This document shows positions 28,381-38,200 of a DNA stretch of 64,000 nucleotides, in pieces; positions within the stretch are counted from its first letter, which is position 1, and each line of letters starts with the position of its first letter. The translations under genes were made by a program, and so were the position numbers. This stretch comes from Paraburkholderia metrosideri (GTDB lineage Bacteria; Pseudomonadota; Gammaproteobacteria; Burkholderiales; Burkholderiaceae): contig NZ_CAJHCP010000003.1 in the NCBI RefSeq assembly GCF_904848625.1, forward strand, positions 62,001-126,000. Direction: 5' to 3'. The notes beneath the pieces were generated by a model. It was given only the letters and a program-made list of their open reading frames with translations, was not told the DNA's origin and did no database searches.

Positions 28381-30756
28381 ATGGCAGACCTCACATCGTC
28401 CGCGTCTTCGGCAGTCGAAGCTGACTGCGCGAGAGAACCCATCCACATTCCAGGCGGCATCCAGCCGCACGGCTTTCTGTTCAGCATCGCCGACACCGGC
28501 ACGTTGCTGCAGGTCAGCGCGAATCTCGCGGCCTTGACCGGCTCGCCCGCCGAGCTGGCGCTGGGCCAGCCGATCGCACACCTCGTCGGCGACGAATGGG
28601 CGGCACGCATTGTCGAGGCGCTGAGCACCCATCACGAAGACGGCATTCCCCTTTATATCGGTTCGATGAACGACCCGCGCGCGAGCGGCGCCGCTGCACA
28701 CGTCACGCCATTCGCGGTCATCGTGCATCGTCATCAGGGAATCGCGTTCGTCGAACTGGAGCCGGCGCGCGGCACGAACGACGTGTTCGCGTCGATGTAC
28801 CCGCTGGTGCGCACGTTCATCAACCGCCTGCAAGACATCGATACCGTCGAGGGTCTCGCGCAACTCGCCGCCGACGAAGTGCAGCGCATTTCCGGCTATG
28901 GCCGCACGCTGGTCTACAACTTCGACCACACGGGCAGCGGCCACGTGATCGCGGAACACATCGAGCCGGGTTACGCGTCGTACGCTGGCCAGCACTTTCC
29001 AGCGTCGGACATCCCCGCGCAAGCACGCGCGCTGTACGTGCGCAACCGCATTCGTCTGATCGCCGATGCCGACTATCAGCCCGCACCGCTGATACCGCCG
29101 CAACATCCGTCGACGGGCAAGCCCACCGACCTCACCTACGCGTCGCTGCGCAGCGTGTCGCCAGTCCACGTTCAGTACATGAAGAACATGGGCACGCTGT
29201 CGTCGATGTCGATGTCGATCGTGGTGGACGGCAAGTTGTGGGGACTGATTTCCTGTCATCACGACAGCGCCCGCGTGCCGCCGTTCGAAGTACGCACCGC
29301 ATGCGAACACATCGCGCAAGTGCTCTCGTTGCAGATCGAGGCGAAAGAGGATCACGCGCAGGCCGAGTATCGGCTCGAATTGCGCCGTACGCTCGCCCGA
29401 CTTCTCGCGACGATGGCCAATAGCGAAAGCTTCACCGACGCGCTCGCCAACGATCCCAAAGAACTGCTCGGATTGACCGCGTCGAACGGTGCGGCCATCG
29501 TCTTCGACGGACGCATTCTGCTGGTGGGCACGACACCGCGTGAAGCGGAGGTAGCGAAGCTCGTCGAATGGCTCGACACGCAAGTGGACGAGACCTTCGA
29601 CACCGACACGCTCGCCACCGCGTGCTCCGTGCTGCCGCCGCATCCCGACTACGCGGGCTTGCTCGCCGTATCGATTTCGAAGCTATTCCGCAACTATGTG
29701 CTGTGGTTTCGCGAGGAAGTCGTGCAGACCATCAAATGGGCCGGCGATCCGCGCGTGAAGCTGGCCGGCCTGTCCGATTCGCTGTCGCCGCGCCAGAGCT
29801 TCGACGTGTGGACCGATACGGTACGGGGCCGCTCGCTCGCGTGGCGTCCGGCCGAACTCGAAATCGCCGTCGAATTCCGCACGGCGTTGCTCGGCATCGT
29901 GTTGCGTCGCGCGGAGGAACTGGCGCAACTGGCGCTCGAACTCGGTCGCGCGAACAAGGAACTGGAGGGCTTTTCGTACACCGTGTCGCACGATCTGCGA
30001 GCGCCCTTGCGGCATATCGTCGGATTCGCCGACCTGCTGCGCGAAATGGAAAGCGAGCGTCTGAGCGAGCGCGGCAGTCATTTCGTCGAGCGAATCATTT
30101 CGTCGGCGCGCTTTGGCGGCAAGCTCGTCGACGACCTGCTCGCGTTCTCGCAGATGGGCCGCGCCGCGTTGCGCCCGCAGTCGGTCGATCTGAAAGCCAT
30201 GGCCGAAGCGCTCGTCGCCGACGAGGTCAAGGACGCCCCCTCGCGCACGATCACGTGCCATATCGGCGATCTCGGCCACGTCAACGCGGACGCGGTATTA
30301 ATGCACGTGGTACTCCGAAATCTGATCGAGAACGCCGTAAAATTCACGTCGACTCGCGAGCATGCGGTCATTGAAATCGGGCGCGACGCTCAGCAACGCG
30401 ATCTTCCCGCTCAGCACGTATTTTTCGTCAAAGATAACGGCGTCGGTTTCGACATGCGGTATGTCGATAAACTGTTCGGCGTGTTTCAGCGGCTGCATCG
30501 CGTGGAAGAATTCGAAGGCACGGGCATTGGACTTGCTGGCGTCAAACGGATCATTGAACGGCATGGCGGTAAAACCTGGGCAGTCGGTGAAATGGGCCAC
30601 GGTACAACGGTATATTTTTCTGTTCCGCACGTGTTCGTGGCCGACCCGAACCAGGGTGACGAATCCCCCGCCGCCGCCGTGGCACGCTTGACGGCGTTGT
30701 CGCCGGACAAGCGTTTCCGCCCGGTGCCGAAGGAATCAAAAGATGAATCGAAATGA
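28381..30756 (+). CDS. bphP: Bacteriophytochrome histidine kinase
   Basis: This is a red/far-red photoreceptor kinase of 791 residues with PAS-GAF-PHY-HisKA-HATPase order. Cys16 before EPIHIPGGIQPHG is the biliverdin attachment site. The GAF domain has PASDIPAQARALYVRNR around the chromophore, and the PHY domain has the tongue motif SPRQSF. The kinase part has SHDLRAPLRHIVGF with the phospho-accepting His, NLIENAVKFTS, DNGVGFDMRY and GTGIGLAGVKRIIERHGG. The ATG at 28381 has GGAG 8 bases before it. It overlaps the response regulator gene by 14 bases, and the heme oxygenase that supplies biliverdin is encoded 2.3 kb away on the other strand. Confidence 0.96.
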   Translation: MADLTSSASSAVEADCAREPIHIPGGIQPHGFLFSIADTGTLLQVSANLAALTGSPAELALGQPIAHLVGDEWAARIVEALSTHHEDGIPLYIGSMNDPRASGAAAHVTPFAVIVHRHQGIAFVELEPARGTNDVFASMYPLVRTFINRLQDIDTVEGLAQLAADEVQRISGYGRTLVYNFDHTGSGHVIAEHIEPGYASYAGQHFPASDIPAQARALYVRNRIRLIADADYQPAPLIPPQHPSTGKPTDLTYASLRSVSPVHVQYMKNMGTLSSMSMSIVVDGKLWGLISCHHDSARVPPFEVRTACEHIAQVLSLQIEAKEDHAQAEYRLELRRTLARLLATMANSESFTDALANDPKELLGLTASNGAAIVFDGRILLVGTTPREAEVAKLVEWLDTQVDETFDTDTLATACSVLPPHPDYAGLLAVSISKLFRNYVLWFREEVVQTIKWAGDPRVKLAGLSDSLSPRQSFDVWTDTVRGRSLAWRPAELEIAVEFRTALLGIVLRRAEELAQLALELGRANKELEGFSYTVSHDLRAPLRHIVGFADLLREMESERLSERGSHFVERIISSARFGGKLVDDLLAFSQMGRAALRPQSVDLKAMAEALVADEVKDAPSRTITCHIGDLGHVNADAVLMHVVLRNLIENAVKFTSTREHAVIEIGRDAQQRDLPAQHVFFVKDNGVGFDMRYVDKLFGVFQRLHRVEEFEGTGIGLAGVKRIIERHGGKTWAVGEMGHGTTVYFSVPHVFVADPNQGDESPAAAVARLTALSPDKRFRPVPKESKDESK

Positions 30757-31204
30757 AGGAAACAACGTGTTAAGACCGATCCTGCTGGTGGAAGACAATC
30801 CGAACGACGTCGAGCTTACGCTGATCGCGCTGGAAAAAACGCGCCTCGCGAATCCGGTGGTGTCGTTGCGCGACGGCGAAGAAGCGCTTCAATATCTGCG
30901 CCGCGAAGGACAGTGGGCGGATCGGGCGGACGAAAATCCGGCGGTGATTCTGCTCGACAAGAAGCTGCCGAAAATCGACGGTCACGAAGTGCTGAAAGCA
31001 GTGCGCGGCAATGAGAGCCTCAAGCGTATTCCGGTGGTCATGCTGACTTCGTCGCGCGAGGAAAGCGACTTGCTGCGCAGCTACGATCTCGGCGTGAATG
31101 CGTATGTGGTGAAGCCGGTAGCGTTCGACGACTTCATGGCCGCCATCAACGATCTCGGCATGTTCTGGGCGGTGTTGAACGAACCGCCGCCGTATCCACG
31201 CTGA
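30743..31204 (+). CDS. Single-domain response regulator partner of BphP
   Basis: The 153-residue protein is a stand-alone receiver domain of the Rcp1 type found with phytochromes. It has the acidic pocket VEDNPNDVELT, phospho-accepting Asp72 in AVILLDKKLPKIDG, VVMLTSSREESD and the conserved Lys in YVVKPVAF. It has no output domain and so presumably acts by protein contact. The ATG at 30743 lies within the end of bphP; a GTG at 30767 behind GAAGGA is an alternative start. Confidence 0.93.
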   Translation: MNRNEGNNVLRPILLVEDNPNDVELTLIALEKTRLANPVVSLRDGEEALQYLRREGQWADRADENPAVILLDKKLPKIDGHEVLKAVRGNESLKRIPVVMLTSSREESDLLRSYDLGVNAYVVKPVAFDDFMAAINDLGMFWAVLNEPPPYPR

Positions 31205-31323
31205 TTCGATCGGGCGGGCGGTGTGCCCAACATCGGGACGCGTGACCGCACTGCATCCTGATGCGGGCCAGGGAAAGGTAGAGAAGCCGTTAGAAAAGCC
31301 GCAATGGCTGCATCAACGCTGCA

Positions 31324-33015
31324 TCAACGATATACCGGCAGCGTCACGCGAAACGTCGACCCCTGCCCCAAGCCAGGGCTCTCCGCGCAAATCGTGCCAC
31401 GGTGCAGATCCAGCAGATTCTTCACGAGCCACAGCCCTAATCCCAAGCCGGCAACACGCCCGGAACCGTTCGCGCTGAACTGTTGAAAGCGCTCGAAAAT
31501 CCGCTCCAGCGAATCACGGCCGAGCCCCCCGCCCGTATCGCGCACCGCCAGTTCGACGCGCTCGCTATCCACTCGCACCGATAGTTCAACCGTGCCCTGC
31601 GCGCTGAACTTCACCGCGTTGGACACCAGATTCCAGACCACCTGTTTCATCCGGTTTTCGTCGGCGAGCACCATCACGGACGCGAGGTCGTCGGCGATCA
31701 ACGTCAGGCCCTTCGCTTCGGCATGCATGCGCATGTCTTCGGCGACGATCCCGGCGAGCGCACCGAGATCGACCGGTTGCAGAGTGACCGAGAGCTTGCC
31801 GGTCACGATCGCGCCACTGTCGAGCAAATCGTCGACCATATGCGAAAGCTGCCGCGCGTTGCGGCTGATCACGCCGGTAGCGCGCGTCACATGTGACGGA
31901 TCGGCCGAACGTTGCAGCAGATCGGTCCACGACATGATGGCCGACAACGGCGAGCGCAATTCGTGACTGACTGTCGTGACGAAATGATCCATTGCCATCG
32001 CGAGCCGTTCGCTGTGTTCGCGCGCCCGCTTCTCACTCGCGGCGATTTCGCGCTGCTCCAGTTCCGCTTCCTTGCGCGACGTGATGTCGAGCGTGAAGCC
32101 GATCACCGAACTCAAGGTCCCATCCGGCAGAAAACGGCCTACGCCACGCACCAGAATCCAGCGAATCGCTCCGCTTGCCCAGCCTATCCGGTAATCGACT
32201 TCGAAATGTTCATGCGCGGCCAGGGCCTGATTCATCGCATCGCGCAATCGGTCACGGTCGTCCGGATGCACGATCTGCTCGAACAGGCGCTGTTCGGAGA
32301 GAACCGACGTCGGACCCAGCCCGAGATTGGTCTTGCATTGATCGGTACATTCGATCACACCCGTGGCCGGTTCGAGCTCCCACGCACCCAGTTGCGAAAA
32401 TGCCATGGCCAGCTGGAAGCGCTCCTGATGCTCGCGCAATTGCGCGCGGGCTTCATCGGCGAGAAGCAGGCGCAATTGCGCCTGCGAACGCAGCTTCGCG
32501 CGTTCCCGCTGATCCCGTTCGTAGTCGGAGATCTGCGCGGTGACTTCGCTGACACGCAGCACGAAATGACCGTTTCGCGCACCCTGTTGTTGCCCCGGCG
32601 GGGCGGCGAGCACGCTCACCTTGATCTTCCAGTAGCGCGGCACCCTCCGCGCCGGGTCTGCCGGGTCTGCTGGGTATGCTGCCTCGTCGGTTGCGCTGTC
32701 ACGGTATGCGGGCATCTCGTAGCGAAACAACGGCGACCATTTCGGTTGATCCGTCGACACGTCGCGCAGTGCGCCCGTGAGCCACGCGCGACGCGCGTCG
32801 CGCTGTTCGGCCGAACCGAACTGATTGGTATCGAGAATCGACTGACCCTGCAGGTCGCTCAGCGACTGTCCAGTCAGGTCGAGATAACGCGCGTTGGCGA
32901 GCACGATCTCGTAGCGCTCATTCAGGACCACGTAGGCTTCGGGCAGCAGATCGAAAGCCGCGGCGGCGTCAACCGGATAAGCGGCTGCGGGGGGATTCGG
33001 GTGGAAGCTGTCCAT
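31324..33015 (-). CDS. PAS-domain histidine kinase next to heme oxygenase
   Basis: The protein (563 residues from ATG 33015) has two PAS domains, residues about 15-155 (FDLLPEAYVVLNERYEIVLA) and about 195-330 (HPDDRDRLRD, VIGFTLDITSRKEAE), joined by a coiled-coil-like linker. A HisKA domain (TTVSHELRSPLSAIMSWTDLL) and HATPase (WNLVSNAVKFSAQG, GLGLGLWLVK) follow. There is no TM segment, so it is cytoplasmic. A TTG start at 33039 overlapping the heme oxygenase stop is also possible. It is co-directional with the heme oxygenase and converges with bphP, suggesting it belongs to the same signalling system. Confidence 0.9.
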   Translation of the reverse strand: MDSFHPNPPAAAYPVDAAAAFDLLPEAYVVLNERYEIVLANARYLDLTGQSLSDLQGQSILDTNQFGSAEQRDARRAWLTGALRDVSTDQPKWSPLFRYEMPAYRDSATDEAAYPADPADPARRVPRYWKIKVSVLAAPPGQQQGARNGHFVLRVSEVTAQISDYERDQRERAKLRSQAQLRLLLADEARAQLREHQERFQLAMAFSQLGAWELEPATGVIECTDQCKTNLGLGPTSVLSEQRLFEQIVHPDDRDRLRDAMNQALAAHEHFEVDYRIGWASGAIRWILVRGVGRFLPDGTLSSVIGFTLDITSRKEAELEQREIAASEKRAREHSERLAMAMDHFVTTVSHELRSPLSAIMSWTDLLQRSADPSHVTRATGVISRNARQLSHMVDDLLDSGAIVTGKLSVTLQPVDLGALAGIVAEDMRMHAEAKGLTLIADDLASVMVLADENRMKQVVWNLVSNAVKFSAQGTVELSVRVDSERVELAVRDTGGGLGRDSLERIFERFQQFSANGSGRVAGLGLGLWLVKNLLDLHRGTICAESPGLGQGSTFRVTLPVYR

Positions 33016-33035
33016 GAGCGAGATCCGCGCGCGCT

Positions 33036-33710
33036 TCAAACGATGCTTGCGCAGTCAGCCCCGGCGGGACGCTGCGCAAGTTCGATCAGACGGTCGAATG
33101 CTTCGGCCGCGCCGCGGCATGCTTCGGCTATCGTAATGGGCGTGTTCACTTCTGCGGCCATAGCATGAATGAAGGCTCGCCAGCGTGGACCGAGCGTATC
33201 GCGGCCCGCGTCGAGATAGGCAAGCGGATGCGGCGCCAGTTGCTGTTTCAGCCGCGCATACAGCACCGCGCCGCCCAACTGCGAACCTTCGATCACATAG
33301 CAGACGCCCCACCGGTAAGCAGCGCTCTGCGCACCGCGCCAGGGACGCACACGATCCGGTAACGCCATAACAGCGGCATCTTGCGGACGCACCGATTCGT
33401 GTGCGAGATCGGCGTCGATCAACGCTAGACGCTGTATGCGTGGCGGCAGCGCCGGAGATTGCGGACCATCGTTAAAGATCTGAAGCCACGCTTCCAGCGG
33501 TTCGAGCCAGTCACGCAGGATGGCCAGATGGCTGACATAGTCGCGCAGCGCGACGCTATCCACCGACAGCGGCATGATCTCGTGCAGCAATTCATGGCGC
33601 TCGGCCGTGGCATCGCGCAACGCAACCAGCACGCCCGGCGTGCCGGGTTTTTCGCCCGATGAGTGGCCGGCGGATTCAGATGTGTCGATCAAGTGCGTCC
33701 GGTTCAACAT
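33036..33710 (-). CDS. bphO: Biliverdin-producing heme oxygenase
   Basis: BphO opens heme to biliverdin, CO and iron and provides the phytochrome chromophore. The 224-residue protein has the proximal heme ligand His39 in ATAERHELLH and the distal helix motif YVIEGSQLGGAVLYARL with the conserved GSxLGG. Its length and location next to bphP fit the bacteriophytochrome-associated branch, not the haem-iron acquisition branch. It overlaps the downstream kinase start if the TTG is used. Confidence 0.92.
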   Translation of the reverse strand: MLNRTHLIDTSESAGHSSGEKPGTPGVLVALRDATAERHELLHEIMPLSVDSVALRDYVSHLAILRDWLEPLEAWLQIFNDGPQSPALPPRIQRLALIDADLAHESVRPQDAAVMALPDRVRPWRGAQSAAYRWGVCYVIEGSQLGGAVLYARLKQQLAPHPLAYLDAGRDTLGPRWRAFIHAMAAEVNTPITIAEACRGAAEAFDRLIELAQRPAGADCASIV

Positions 33711-33890
33711 GAATAAGCAGAGTGCGATTATAGAGGGGCCTTTTTATCGACGCGAGACGCGTCTGACACAAAGGGCGGCGCGCGTACGGGGCTCAATGAC
33801 GGGCTCACATTGTCCGTTGATTGCCACGCTCCCGACGAGTCGCCGTTGCGTGGCGGGACGAGTACGCGAGTACATGAGCCAGCGAAGAGA

Positions 33891-34700
33891 TCAGGCCGCG
33901 ACCGGACATCCGGCTTGTTCAAGCGCCGCCTGCGCATGCTCGTGCAGATCGTCACTGGTGAGCGACGCGTCCGGCGTGCGCACCCACGCGGCGATACGCA
34001 ATTTCGCGCCGCCGTCGTCGGGATAGCCGGCGACCGTGACGAGCGGCGCGAGGGTCGAACCGCTCAGCACGCGCGGTTCGTCAGCGACCAGCTTTTTCAA
34101 CTCGCCGATCGCTGCATCAACGTCCTTGCGTTGCGCAAGTTCTACTTCGACCTCGATACGCTGCGTGCCACCACTGCTGTAGTTGATCACCGGATTACTC
34201 CAGATCTGACTGTTCGGCACGAACACCGCGTTGCCGTCGCCGCGCTCGATGCGCGTGGTGAACAGCCCCACTTCGCGCACGATACCGGCCGCCGCCCCGC
34301 TGCCTTCGATCACGTCGCCGACGCGAAACGGCCGCAGCAGCAATAACATCATGCCGGCAGCGATATTCTGCAAGGTGCCTTGCAATGCGAGGCCGATCGC
34401 AAGACCGGCGGCGCCGAGTACGGCGAGTACGCTCGCGGTCGCGATGCCGACTTCACCGAGCGCGGCGATAAACACCAGCACGCGCACCGCCCAGGTGCTC
34501 ATGGCGGCCAGCATCGGTGCAAGTGTCGGATCGGCATGGGTGCGCGCGAGTGCCCTCGCAAACAGCGCACCTACCCGGTTGGACAGCCACCAGCCGATCA
34601 CGAGAATCAGCAGGGCCAAGACGATATGAAGGGCGTCGTGCGTCATCGTGACGAGCACCGACGGCTGGAAATGCAATAAGCGGCCAAGGAGATCGTTCAT
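33891..34700 (-). CDS. Small-conductance mechanosensitive channel (MscS family)
   Basis: The 269-residue protein starts at the ATG at 34700 with GAAGG upstream. It has three N-terminal TM helices, the pore-lining TM3 block VLAVLGAAGLAIGLALQGTL rich in Gly/Ala, the following LLLLRPFRVGDVIEGSG, and the beta domain with VFVPNSQIWSNPVINYS, all MscS signatures. It releases solutes under hypo-osmotic stress. A longer frame to 34793 lacks conserved sequence. Confidence 0.93.
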   Translation of the reverse strand: MNDLLGRLLHFQPSVLVTMTHDALHIVLALLILVIGWWLSNRVGALFARALARTHADPTLAPMLAAMSTWAVRVLVFIAALGEVGIATASVLAVLGAAGLAIGLALQGTLQNIAAGMMLLLLRPFRVGDVIEGSGAAAGIVREVGLFTTRIERGDGNAVFVPNSQIWSNPVINYSSGGTQRIEVEVELAQRKDVDAAIGELKKLVADEPRVLSGSTLAPLVTVAGYPDDGGAKLRIAAWVRTPDASLTSDDLHEHAQAALEQAGCPVAA

Positions 34701-34945
34701 CGCGAGCCTTCGTTCCGTTGCGGTATGAGTTCCATGAAAGGACGAAGCAGCAGGATATGTTCCTGACGTTCTTCCATCGGACATACGAGGCATAGCGCTT
34801 GCGTGCTCAACGCGCCACGCCTGTTGCGTGTGTCATTTCTACTTACGCACTGCAACGAGCGGAAAAAAAGCGCAAAGCCACCACGCCGTTTAATATGAAT
34901 CGCTCACCACCTCAGCGGGTACACGCCGATGCATTGCCCGATATA

Positions 34946-36652
34946 TCAAACGGTACCCAGCGGCTTTAACACATTGCGCAGTGCGGTGATCGTGATGGGA
35001 CGCGAAAACCAGAACCCCTGTGCTTCATCGCAGCCCAACGCTTCCAGTTGCGCGGCCTGTTCTGCGGTCTCGACACCTTCGGCCGTCACGCGCAATTTGA
35101 GCGCATGCGCCATCGCGATGATCGCGCCAACCAGCGCCGCGCTTTGCGGATCGGTCGTCATGCCGGTCACAAACGAACGGTCGATTTTCAACCGGTTCAA
35201 TGGAAAGCGCGTCAAATAGGCAAGGCTCGAATAACCGGTGCCGAAATCGTCGACGGCGACTTCCACGCCTAATTCGCGCAGCGCATGCAGCGTTTGCAAT
35301 GCCTGCTCGGTATCCCCCAGCAACGCGCCCTCGGTGATTTCGACTTCGAGATAGCAGGGATCGAGCGCGGCGTCTTCCAGCGCTTCGCGGATCGTCTCGA
35401 ACAGATTGTGGCGCTGGAACTGCTGAGGCGACACGTTCACCGCGATACGCGGCAACGTGCCCGTCTGGCGCAGCAATTTGCCGGCGTCGCGACACGCGGT
35501 GCGGATCACCCATTCACCGATCTGCTCGATCAGGCCCGACTCTTCCGCCACCGGCACGAACTCGACCGGGCTGATCAAACCGCGCTGCGGATGATTCCAG
35601 CGCAGCAGCGTTTCAACCTGCGCGATGCAGCCCGTTGCGAGCGTCACCTGCGGCTGATACACGAGATGCAGTTGCTGCTTCTCGAGCGCTTCGCGCAACA
35701 TCGTTTCCAGTTCGAAGCGGCGCGCGGCCTGACCTTCGAGCGCGGTGGAAAACCGCCGCACCGCATTGCCATTGATCGCCGATGCAGCCGACAACGCCAC
35801 GCCCGCGCGACGCATCAGCGTGGGTGCGTCGGCACCGTCGGCGGGATACGCGACGATGCCGATGCTCGCGGTAATGTTGAGCGGCGTGCCGCCATAATCG
35901 ATCGATTCGGCAATGCGGCCCAATGCCTCGTCCGCGAAAGCGTCGGCGTGCGGGCCGCATTCGTTGATCAGCAACGCGAACTGCGTGCCGCCGATCGACG
36001 CAATCGTGCCGTCGTGGGGAAAGAGTCCGCGCAGCCGTTCGCCGACGATCTGCAACACGAGTTCGGCTGCATGCAGCCCGAGCGCATCGCGCAGCTTGCG
36101 CAGATGATCGAGCTCCGCGACCAGCACCGTAAAGCCGTTACCGCTGCGCTGGCAACGCGCGATCATCAGTTCGAGACGTTCGGTGAACAGCGTCTGGTTC
36201 GGTAGACGCGTCACGCCGTCATGATGAGCCACGTACCAGAGGCGCGCTTCGGATTGCGCGTAACGCGTCATGTCGAGCACGATGCCGACATAGCGTTCTG
36301 GCCGCGCGCCCGCCGCACACGCGTGCGCGTGGTCAGCGACAGGCGCCAGCGCGAGTACCACGCGAATCGGCGGGCTGTTGCGCCGCATATAGGTCCATTC
36401 GCCTTCGTAGCGCGAATAGATCGCCGCCAGCGACGGCAATTCCGCGCGGCGCCTCGCGAGTTCAGCGGGGTCGTGCAGCGATTCGAACGTACGCCGCCCC
36501 ACCAGCTCCTCGGCCGTCAGCCCCGTCAGCTTTTCGAAAGCGGCGTTGACGGTTTCGAAGGTGCCGTCCGCAGTGCAGATGAACATGCCGTAGGGCGCTG
36601 CGGCCAGCGCGGCAGCGCGCTTTTGCAGTTCGGCGTATTGAAGGTCTTGCAT
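34946..36652 (-). CDS. PAS-GGDEF-EAL protein, probable c-di-GMP phosphodiesterase
   Basis: The 568-residue cytoplasmic protein has a PAS domain (residues 14-135, APYGMFICTADGTFETVNAA), a GGDEF-like domain (about 145-300) and an EAL domain (about 320-565). The GGDEF signature is degenerate (SIGGTQF), so cyclase activity is unlikely. The EAL domain keeps the metal and catalytic blocks ETLLRW, NVSPQQF, EVEITEGAL, DDFGTGYSSL, LKIDRSFV and AEGVET. It should hydrolyse c-di-GMP in response to the PAS signal. The preferred start is the ATG at 36652 (MQDLQYAELQKR). Confidence 0.92.
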   Translation of the reverse strand: MQDLQYAELQKRAAALAAAPYGMFICTADGTFETVNAAFEKLTGLTAEELVGRRTFESLHDPAELARRRAELPSLAAIYSRYEGEWTYMRRNSPPIRVVLALAPVADHAHACAAGARPERYVGIVLDMTRYAQSEARLWYVAHHDGVTRLPNQTLFTERLELMIARCQRSGNGFTVLVAELDHLRKLRDALGLHAAELVLQIVGERLRGLFPHDGTIASIGGTQFALLINECGPHADAFADEALGRIAESIDYGGTPLNITASIGIVAYPADGADAPTLMRRAGVALSAASAINGNAVRRFSTALEGQAARRFELETMLREALEKQQLHLVYQPQVTLATGCIAQVETLLRWNHPQRGLISPVEFVPVAEESGLIEQIGEWVIRTACRDAGKLLRQTGTLPRIAVNVSPQQFQRHNLFETIREALEDAALDPCYLEVEITEGALLGDTEQALQTLHALRELGVEVAVDDFGTGYSSLAYLTRFPLNRLKIDRSFVTGMTTDPQSAALVGAIIAMAHALKLRVTAEGVETAEQAAQLEALGCDEAQGFWFSRPITITALRNVLKPLGTV

Positions 36653-37143
36653 CGCGACAGCCTTTTGATTTTCCTGAGTTTTGTGGAAGCGATTGTGCGT
36701 TGTCTCGACGCTTGAGGCGCAAGCGCTCAGTTGCCAGGAGTCTCCGGTCCGATATCCGTGGCGACGCGCCAAAACGATCCTTATCGTTCATATGATAGCG
36801 GCTTTCAAGCCCCATTCGCCCCACCTGGACGGCACCTTCGTCGCGCCGATCGCTTTCCCTGCTGCGTGTGCCGATTCTCCATGCGGGCATTTATCCGGTC
36901 GCATGCGCATAACGTGCGCACTATGCCTGGCATATTCCACGCGTAATAAGTCAGCCCGTACGGGCCTTGAACGCCGGTTTGACACTGACTTGACCAGTGA
37001 TCGCGGCCGCTTCACCGGGGCACGCCGGATTGACGACCGTTATATCCGTGAATATATTTCGAGCACGTTTCCACTGCAGTTTCTTCGATAAAATAAGCGC
37101 CGTTCCGACAGGTGGATCCGCGCGGTACAGAGTCCCGCATTTC
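36653..37143. other. 491-base divergent intergenic region
   Basis: This separates the divergent EAL-protein and LysR genes. A region near 37041-37095 is AT-rich and includes TTATATCCGTGAATATATT and a -10-like TAAAAT (in TTCGATAAAATAAGC). These are candidates for the LysR promoter and operator, but I could not define a clear T-N11-A box. No gene was found. Confidence 0.45.
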
Positions 37144-38064
37144 ATGTCCAGGGAAGTCATCGACTCGCACCTTCTGAAGGTGCTGCACACGCTGCTGACC
37201 GAATCGAGCGTCTCGCGCACCGCCACCTTGCTCGGACAATCGCAGCCCACGGTCAGCGTCGCGTTGCGCCGGCTTCGGGACCTCACGGGCGATCCGCTGC
37301 TGGTGCGCAGCGGCAGCCGGATGGTGCTGACCGCGCATGCACTCACGTTGATCGAGCCTGCCGCGCAGGCATTAAATAGTATCGACGCGATCCTGCATCC
37401 CACTGCATCGTTCAATCCGGCCACCACCCGCCAGACGTTCCGGATCGGCTCTCCCGACTATCTCGACGCGTTCTTCGTGCCCGCCGTCGTCGATGCGTTT
37501 CATCGCGAAGCACCGCACGCCAAGCTGGAATTCCGTCATCTGATGATGGTTGACGGCGGCTACGAACATGGGCTGGAGAGTGGCTTTCTCGATCTGGTGA
37601 TCGGCAACTGGAGCACGCCGCCGGAGCATCTGCATTTACAGCCGTTATGCAAGGACGAGCTGGTCTGCGTGATGCGCAATGGTCATCCGGTCAAACCGGG
37701 GCGGCTCAGCAAACCCGTGTATGAAGAGGCCGATCATCTCGCGGTGATGACCTGCAACACGACGGCGTGGGGCACCGTCGATGTCGAACTCGCGCGCAAC
37801 AGCCTGTCGCGTACGGTGACGACCACGCTGCCTTACTTCGGCATGGCGCCCTATGTGCTGGCGCGCTCCGATCTGCTGTTCACGACCACGCGCGCGTTGG
37901 CCACGCATTACACGAAGCTGTTGCCGCTGCGTATCGAGCCGGTTCCCGGCGAACCGCGCGCGCTCACCTACTACCAGCTGTGGCACGACCGCACCCATCG
38001 CAGCGTGGCGGCGATCTGGCTGCGTCGACTGATTGCGAGTATCGCCAAAGATCTGGCATCCTGA
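37144..38064 (+). CDS. LysR-family transcriptional regulator
   Basis: The 306-residue protein has the LysR winged-helix domain at residues 6-65 (LLKVLHTLLTESSVSRTATLLGQSQPTVSVALRRLR) and a periplasmic-binding-protein-like effector domain from residue 90 (FRIGSPDYLDAFFVPAVV). It ends facing the Rieske-rubredoxin operon, which runs the other way. A LysR gene convergent to the operon could regulate it, but LysR proteins usually control divergent neighbours; here that would be the EAL protein. Confidence 0.92.
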   Translation: MSREVIDSHLLKVLHTLLTESSVSRTATLLGQSQPTVSVALRRLRDLTGDPLLVRSGSRMVLTAHALTLIEPAAQALNSIDAILHPTASFNPATTRQTFRIGSPDYLDAFFVPAVVDAFHREAPHAKLEFRHLMMVDGGYEHGLESGFLDLVIGNWSTPPEHLHLQPLCKDELVCVMRNGHPVKPGRLSKPVYEEADHLAVMTCNTTAWGTVDVELARNSLSRTVTTTLPYFGMAPYVLARSDLLFTTTRALATHYTKLLPLRIEPVPGEPRALTYYQLWHDRTHRSVAAIWLRRLIASIAKDLAS

Positions 38065-38084
38065 TCGACGTTGTCGATGCCGAT

Positions 38085-38112
38085 AAAAAAAGCCGCAAGC
38101 AGAGCTTGCGGC
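38085..38112 (-). terminator. Intrinsic terminator of the Rieske operon
   Basis: On the minus strand a perfect 9-bp stem (GCCGCAAGC/GCTTGCGGC) with a 3-base loop is followed by TTTTTTT. It lies about 90 bases after the reductase stop, between the convergent operon and the LysR gene. Confidence 0.9.
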
Positions 38113-38200
38113 GTGAAACGCAATCATCGGATTCCTTCGAGGTGACAGGCCCTCTCAGACATCAAACGATCACACGGTGAGGTCGGTCAGACGGAAGTTG

